Shown here piece by piece: positions 59,343 to 64,000 of a DNA stretch of 64,000 nucleotides; position 1 is the stretch's first letter, and each line of letters begins with the position of its first letter. The notes below the pieces were generated by a model, which searched no databases, had not been told where the DNA came from, and saw only the letters and a program-made list of their open reading frames with translations. Position numbers and translations under genes: made by a program. This DNA comes from JAPWJZ01 sp964575605. Lineage in GTDB: Bacteria; Pseudomonadota; Alphaproteobacteria; Micavibrionales; UBA2020. The stretch lies in the NCBI GenBank assembly GCA_964575605.1, contig CAZNRN010000007.1, forward strand, positions 1 through 64,000. Reading direction: 5' to 3'.

Positions 59343-61446
59343 CTGGCGCGCCATCCGTCCACGGGCGGATGCCACGTGTCTCTCGCACAGTCTCGATTAT
59401 TAAACCGTTTTCTCCAATAAATACGCTATGCGCCCCAAAATATTTGAGATTTTTGACGTCACGCAGCAGCGTATCACGCCCGCAATCATTCCGGTTCATA
59501 TCCACTTGGCTGAATACCAGTTTTGATCCCTGGCAGGCTTCAAGCGCCTGTTTGGTCGCGTCGGAAATGAACGTCACCTTCTGCCTCTTATGGTGATAGA
59601 GGCAATGGCTTTCCTCGCAGAACATTTTGCCACCCGCAAACTCGCCCTCGGAATCCCAGTAGAGCGGTTTCAGGGTGCCGTCGCGTTCCATCCATTCCTC
59701 GCGCGCGAATTTGTCTATCTGGGAATTCGAAAACCATAATGCGCCTGAGTCGTCCCTGACTGCGAAAAGCAGTCCGGTATCTGCAGCGATGACATCCGGC
59801 CGCTGGGTGAACGGCAGGCAGGCACAGGCGACCACGATAGGAAGAATTCCGAAAAACCGCATTCGTCCCTTCCACAGGCACAACCACAGCCCGCCTAGTG
59901 TTACAGGCAGCAGGAACCACCCCGGCGCCGCGCCGCCGGTATAAGAAGACAGTGGCCAGTCGATAACCGCGCGCGCCACACGCATGGTCAACTCCAGACT
60001 CTGCTCCGTCACCCAGAGCGGATATTTCTCCAGTCCGAAGGGCATCATCAGGCAGGCAAACAGACCCGATGGAAATGTGATAAAGGTCGATACCGGCACC
60101 GCAATCATATTGGCCGCCAGTCCCGCCAGCAACGGAACCCGTGCGAAATGGTACAGGGCAAAAGGCGCGGTCGCCGCGCTTGCCACTATGCTCGACAGGC
60201 AGCAGCCGAGCAGGTAGAACACCCAGCGCTTGGCGATATTTTCATCACGCCAGTTTTCCAGCCACCAGCGGCGCGTCATTTCATAGAAGGCTATAAGCGC
60301 AACGATAGCTGCAAACGACAGCTGGAAACTAGCGCCCAGCAGGCTTTCGGGCTCCAGCAGCAAAATCACCAGCGAGGCAAAGGCGGCCAATCTCAGTGTA
60401 AACGGGTCACGGTCGATAATAATCGCGCCCATCACCACACAGACCGACAGCACCGCACGTTGCGCAGGAATGGGCGCGCCGATCAGCATCATGTAGAAGA
60501 CCGAAGCCGCGATGCCCGCGCCCGCCGCAATTTTCTTAATCGGCCAGCGCAGCGCCACGAAGGGTATTGCCGCCAGCAATGCGCGCACGAAGAAGAACGG
60601 GAAGCCTGCAATCAGCACGAAATGCGAACCCGAAATGGCGATCAGGTGCGCAATACCGGACTCACGCGCGACCGTCCAGACGGTTTCCGGTATGGCCTTG
60701 CTCTCGCCGATCATGAAGGCAGTGATAACGGCCGCGTGTTCCTTGTCGGAAATATTTGCCTCGATCCGGTCGCGGATGTATTTGCGCAGGCGGGCGAAGA
60801 TAAAACCTGTTTCGACATGCTGAACAACCTCGAGGTCGCTCACCGCATAGCCCGTCGCCCCCAGTTTGTCAAAAAACGCATACCGCTGGAAATCGAAAGC
60901 GCCCGGATAAACAGGCGGCGACAGCGGCAGCAATACTGCCTTGATTGAAACGATATCGCCGGCAATCGGCTCGGTCGGGTCTGTGCCTTTCAGTTTGATG
61001 CGTACGCGCCGGGGCAGTTCCTGAACCCAGGTCTTGCCCCATTCGACCGTGAAATCCTCGAGCACGATACGGAAGGTTTTGGGTAGCGGTGTCACTTCTG
61101 CAATCCTGCCCGTCAACGTAATCGGGTAATATGTCTTGCGTTTCAATACCGGCGCGTCGACGGCAACGGTGCGGAACTGAGCCGCGGTGAACCCCACAAC
61201 CAGCAAAACCAACGGCAGTAGCACCAGCATGAAGGTCTTGTTTTTGTGGAAGGCAGCGGCAACAAGCCCCATCAATCCCAGTACGGCCGCCCCCGCCATG
61301 ACGGGCGGTTCGCTTTTCAGGCTGAAATAGAACGCGATGCCCAGCCCCAGCGGCACCGGCAGCCAGAGCACCCAGCGGTCGCGCTGGGCGAACAGGTTAT
61401 TGCGCAAAATGTTGATATATTTATTCATTCCGCGAATTGATTTCAT
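59305..61446 (-). CDS. comEC: ComEC/Rec2-family membrane protein
   Basis: 713 residues. The N-terminal DUF4131 region lies after two helices, followed by the competence domain (~235-520; AVITAFMIGESKAIPETVW, GIAHLIAISGSHFVLIAGFPFF, SFQLSFAAIVALIAFY). The beta-lactamase-like domain is not recognisable; the C-terminal ~150 residues are a divergent domain with DVIAADTGLLFAV. The family forms the inner-membrane DNA uptake channel, but in non-competent bacteria its role is unclear. The ATG at 61446 is used; 61428 is an alternative. Divergent from gltX by 49 nt. Confidence 0.85.
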   Translation of the reverse strand: MKSIRGMNKYINILRNNLFAQRDRWVLWLPVPLGLGIAFYFSLKSEPPVMAGAAVLGLMGLVAAAFHKNKTFMLVLLPLVLLVVGFTAAQFRTVAVDAPVLKRKTYYPITLTGRIAEVTPLPKTFRIVLEDFTVEWGKTWVQELPRRVRIKLKGTDPTEPIAGDIVSIKAVLLPLSPPVYPGAFDFQRYAFFDKLGATGYAVSDLEVVQHVETGFIFARLRKYIRDRIEANISDKEHAAVITAFMIGESKAIPETVWTVARESGIAHLIAISGSHFVLIAGFPFFFVRALLAAIPFVALRWPIKKIAAGAGIAASVFYMMLIGAPIPAQRAVLSVCVVMGAIIIDRDPFTLRLAAFASLVILLLEPESLLGASFQLSFAAIVALIAFYEMTRRWWLENWRDENIAKRWVFYLLGCCLSSIVASAATAPFALYHFARVPLLAGLAANMIAVPVSTFITFPSGLFACLMMPFGLEKYPLWVTEQSLELTMRVARAVIDWPLSSYTGGAAPGWFLLPVTLGGLWLCLWKGRMRFFGILPIVVACACLPFTQRPDVIAADTGLLFAVRDDSGALWFSNSQIDKFAREEWMERDGTLKPLYWDSEGEFAGGKMFCEESHCLYHHKRQKVTFISDATKQALEACQGSKLVFSQVDMNRNDCGRDTLLRDVKNLKYFGAHSVFIGENGLIIETVRETRGIRPWTDGAPVNPVYQEHYRNY

Positions 61447-61495
61447 GCCCTAAAGGCCGTACATTACTTGAACTATTAAGGAATTACGAGGCTTT

Positions 61496-62896
61496 ATGTC
61501 CGAGATCATCACCCGTTTTGCCCCCTCGCCCACCGGCTACCTGCATATCGGCGGGGCCCGCACGGCGCTATTTAACTGGCTCTTCACCCGCCATTACGGC
61601 GGCAAGTTCCTGCTGCGCATCGAGGATACCGACCGCGCGCGTTCGACAGATGCTGCGGTGAAGGCGATCTTTAACGGCCTTAACTGGCTGGGCATCGATT
61701 TCGACGGCGAACCGATCTTCCAGTTCGCCCGTATGAACCGCCATGCCGAAATTGCCCATGAGCTTGTGAAGCGCGGCAAGGCATACCTCGACTATACCAC
61801 GCCGGCGGAGCTGGAAGAGCTGCGAAAGGAACACGGCGAGCATACGCCGCTCGGCCCGATCCTGCGCAAACGCGCTGAAGCCGGCGCGCCCTCGCCCGAC
61901 GCGAAGGCCGCCGTGCGCATCAAGGCCCCCGCGCAGCAGAACAGCGAAATGGAAATCAAGGATTCAGTGCAGGGCATCGTGAAAGTGCCTTATACGCAGC
62001 TGGACGATATGATCATGCTGCGCTCCGACGGCACGCCTACCTATATGCTGTCCGTTGTCGTCGACGACCACGATATGGGCATCACGCACATCATCCGCGG
62101 CGACGACCACCTGACCAACGCCTTCCGCCAGCGCATGATATATGACGCGATGGACTGGAATGTGCCGAACTTCTCCCATATTCCCCTCATCCACGGCCCC
62201 GACGGTGCGAAGCTGTCGAAGCGCCACGGCGCGCTGGCGGTGGAAGCTTACGCCGAGATGGGCTACCTGCCCGAAGCGATGCGCAACTACCTGCTGCGCC
62301 TTGGCTGGGGCCATGGCGATATCGAGATTATCACCAGCGAGGAAGCGGCGAAAATTTTCGAACTGTCCGACATCGGCCAGTCGCCCAGCCGCATGGATTT
62401 CGCCAAGCTCGCGAACGTCAATGCGCATTACATGAAACAATGCGACGACGACCGTCTGATGGGCTTGCTGCTGCCCTATCTTGAAAAAGAACTGGGCGCA
62501 AAGCCCGACGAAGTCGGCCTGCAGCGCATGAAACGCGGCCTGCACGACCTGAAAGAACGCGCGCAGACCCTGATCGATCTCGCCAAGGCCGGCGCGTTCT
62601 ACCTGCGCCCCCGCCCCCTGCCACTGACCGAAGACGCCGCCAAGGTGCTCGACCAGCCGACCCGCGCGCTTGTTGGCGAAATGAAGCAGGTGCTGGACAG
62701 CCTGCCGGAATTCAAGCACGACAAGATCGAAACCGCGCTGAAAGAGTTCTCGACCAAGAAAGAGTTGAAACTCGGCAAAGTCGCCATGCCGCTGCGCGCT
62801 GCGATTACCGGCACGACCAATTCGCCCTCTGTTTTCCATGTGGCGGAGATTTTGGGCAAGGAAGAGACGCTGGCACGGTTGAGTGACGTTGCTTAA
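61496..62896 (+). CDS. gltX: Glutamyl-tRNA synthetase
   Basis: 466 residues, class I. HIGH-type motif in PTGYLHIGGARTALFNW and KMSKS-type motif KLSKRHGA. The C-terminal anticodon-binding helical domain is complete. It charges tRNA-Glu and, in organisms lacking GlnRS, tRNA-Gln. AAGGA precedes the ATG at 61496. The stop overlaps the convergent ygfZ gene by 4 nt. Confidence 0.96.
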   Translation: MSEIITRFAPSPTGYLHIGGARTALFNWLFTRHYGGKFLLRIEDTDRARSTDAAVKAIFNGLNWLGIDFDGEPIFQFARMNRHAEIAHELVKRGKAYLDYTTPAELEELRKEHGEHTPLGPILRKRAEAGAPSPDAKAAVRIKAPAQQNSEMEIKDSVQGIVKVPYTQLDDMIMLRSDGTPTYMLSVVVDDHDMGITHIIRGDDHLTNAFRQRMIYDAMDWNVPNFSHIPLIHGPDGAKLSKRHGALAVEAYAEMGYLPEAMRNYLLRLGWGHGDIEIITSEEAAKIFELSDIGQSPSRMDFAKLANVNAHYMKQCDDDRLMGLLLPYLEKELGAKPDEVGLQRMKRGLHDLKERAQTLIDLAKAGAFYLRPRPLPLTEDAAKVLDQPTRALVGEMKQVLDSLPEFKHDKIETALKEFSTKKELKLGKVAMPLRAAITGTTNSPSVFHVAEILGKEETLARLSDVA

Positions 62897-63672
62897 GGCA
62901 GCTTGAGATAATCGGGAACGATCACCTCAACAGGCGCGCAGTCACAAGTGAGGGCTGCAGTGGCGTTGGGTACCTTGATTACGGCGACTGCCGTCGTTCC
63001 ATCGTGTCCACAATGGCGCACTTCACCGGCTTCAATCTCCCCTTGCATCAGTTTAGTGCCAAACGACAGGTTTTTTCCTGTCAGGATAAACAGGCGGCGC
63101 TTGGCGATTGATTTGTTATGCATGCGCGCCGCTACTTCCTGCCCTATGAAACAGCCTTTATCCCATGCAACTGCGTTCAGCAAATCAAGGTTCACGTCGG
63201 ACATGGTTTCTTTCTCGGGGCGAATAGCGAGGCTGCCGCAGGGGATGCCGAGTGCAATGCATAGTGCGTGGTAAACGTATACTTCATAGGCCGGTAAAGT
63301 TTCAGGGGTATAATGACGGCTTTCGAGCGTCGGGTGACGCGGATCTGCCAGACCTTGTTCACTTGCGTAAACCTTTAAACCCGTCTCCGAAAATTCCACC
63401 TTTGCGCGCAGCTTGAAAATCGCCATGCGGCGCAGGAGGTCATCGGTGCGGGCGGCTTCGGTGTCGAGGATGAAACTGTCGCCGTCGCGGAAGATGAAGA
63501 AGTCATGCAGGAACTGCCCCTGCGGGCTGAGCAGGCAGGCGTAGAGCAAGCCGTCCGTCAGGCGGCGCATATCGTTGGTAATGATATCCTGCAAAAACTT
63601 CTCTGCATCCGGCCCCGCGACCCGGATCATACGGCGGTCTGAAAGGAAAGCGTCAGGCGTTTTTTGCGACAT
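62893..63672 (-). CDS. ygfZ: Folate-binding protein YgfZ
   Basis: 259 residues, GcvT-like fold. The signature K-G-C-[FY]-x-G-Q-E appears as KGCFIGQEVAARM, with the conserved Cys. It starts RMIRVAGPDAEKFLQDIIT. The family supports iron-sulfur cluster assembly and repair in a folate-dependent way. It overlaps the end of the photolyase gene by 20 nt and is probably co-transcribed. Confidence 0.92.
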   Translation of the reverse strand: MSQKTPDAFLSDRRMIRVAGPDAEKFLQDIITNDMRRLTDGLLYACLLSPQGQFLHDFFIFRDGDSFILDTEAARTDDLLRRMAIFKLRAKVEFSETGLKVYASEQGLADPRHPTLESRHYTPETLPAYEVYVYHALCIALGIPCGSLAIRPEKETMSDVNLDLLNAVAWDKGCFIGQEVAARMHNKSIAKRRLFILTGKNLSFGTKLMQGEIEAGEVRHCGHDGTTAVAVIKVPNATAALTCDCAPVEVIVPDYLKLP

Positions 63673-64000
63673 TGTATGCCTTCAGCGCCCGGTCGCGCGA
63701 TTCAGCAAGATCTACCACGGGCGCGGGATAGGTTTTACCAAGCGTGACGCCCGCCGCCGATAGTTCAAGCGGCGAGGCTTCCCACGGGGCATGAACTAGG
63801 TTAGCGGGCAGTTTTTTCAACTCGGGGATATATTTTTTGATGTATTCGCCCGCTGGGTCGAATTTCCGGCTTTGAAGAACTGGATTGAAAATGCGGAAGT
63901 ATGGCGCGGCATCAGCGCCGCAACCCGCAATCCACTGCCAGCCCGCCGCATTATTGCCAAGGTCGGCATCAACCAGCGTATCCCAGAACCAGTCCTCGCC
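63653..64000 (-). CDS. phrB: Deoxyribodipyrimidine photolyase, C-terminal part
   Basis: 115 residues from the window edge to the TGA at 63653; the N-terminus lies outside. The FAD-binding helix motif is DTLVDADLGNNAAGWQWIAG, followed by GADAAPYFRIFNPVLQSRKFDP and the C-terminal segment EYIKKYIPELKKLPANLVH, as in CPD photolyases. It repairs UV cyclobutane dimers with light. It overlaps ygfZ by 20 nt. Confidence 0.9.
   Translation of the reverse strand, partial: GEDWFWDTLVDADLGNNAAGWQWIAGCGADAAPYFRIFNPVLQSRKFDPAGEYIKKYIPELKKLPANLVHAPWEASPLELSAAGVTLGKTYPAPVVDLAESRDRALKAYNVAKNA

Noticed and set aside
1..64000. tRNA, rRNA, insertion sequences, prophage or CRISPR
   Set aside because: No cloverleaf-like sequence, transposase, integrase or phage structural gene, or spaced repeat array was found by reading; a dedicated tRNA scan would be decisive.

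Overview
The window is a stretch of an alphaproteobacterial chromosome, moderately GC-rich and tightly packed. Supporting signs are the pdhA-pdhB-pdhC order with a lipoyl domain on the E1 beta subunit, a fused IspDF enzyme, the ntrB-ntrC-ntrY-ntrX-trkA-dat-hfq-hflX run, a ComEC-type protein without an obvious beta-lactamase domain, and an alphaproteobacterial LexA box (GAAC-N7-GAAC). The family content and many short lineage-specific genes would suit a Micavibrio-like or Rhodospirillales-related bacterium, but this is inference; no 16S rRNA or tRNA gene was seen. No prophage, insertion sequence or CRISPR array was recognised.

Layout. 1-6.7 kb: end of a DUF3772/MscS mechanosensitive channel, several small unknown genes and ispG. 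Two of the unknown genes share a 36-nt promoter-like element. 6.7-14 kb: an SIMPL-domain secreted protein, then two sensory systems. One is an OmpR-like regulator overlapping a hybrid kinase with an HPt domain; the other is an MHYT-PAS kinase overlapping a CheY-like receiver. 14-17.2 kb: unknown proteins, one with tandem aromatic/acidic heptads. 17.4-23 kb: the pyruvate dehydrogenase genes and lpdA, with a small antisense gene between pdhC and lpdA. 23-30.4 kb: ankyrin and AsmA-like proteins, small secreted or basic proteins, lipA and coq10, and an ispDF-pgpA-pncC operon. 30.5-41.3 kb: the nitrogen regulatory block ntrBCYX, then trkA, a D-amino-acid aminotransferase, a HAD phosphatase, hfq and hflX. 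41-45 kb: inositol monophosphatase, several tiny genes, and a GNAT-mazG pair.

45-53.7 kb is the most accessory part. It holds a short GGDEF-domain protein and an overlapping three-gene operon (nicotianamine-synthase-like enzyme, DapE/M20 peptidase, GNAT acetyltransferase). A strong G.U-compensated hairpin lies in front of that operon. Next come a cold-shock protein, an aldo/keto reductase, a protein with a duplicated domain, an M32 carboxypeptidase, an XRE-cupin regulator coupled to a 60-residue upstream ORF, and a protein that is almost half methionine with eight cysteines. 53.7-64 kb: a large ankyrin protein, a lone receiver, a YibQ-type deacetylase, lexA with its operator, a W-G-H-R repeat protein, a DUF2061 membrane protein, comEC, gltX, ygfZ and the 3' end of a photolyase gene.

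Several parts work together. LipA supplies the lipoyl groups used by PdhB and PdhC, and LpdA reoxidises them. IspG and IspDF belong to the MEP isoprenoid route, and Coq10 serves the quinone made from it. NtrBC and NtrXY form paired nitrogen/redox signalling modules next to potassium uptake control and Hfq. LexA and the photolyase represent DNA damage control and repair. The best candidates for something undescribed are the nicotianamine-synthase-like operon, the methionine/cysteine-rich protein and the coupled small ORF before the XRE-cupin regulator.
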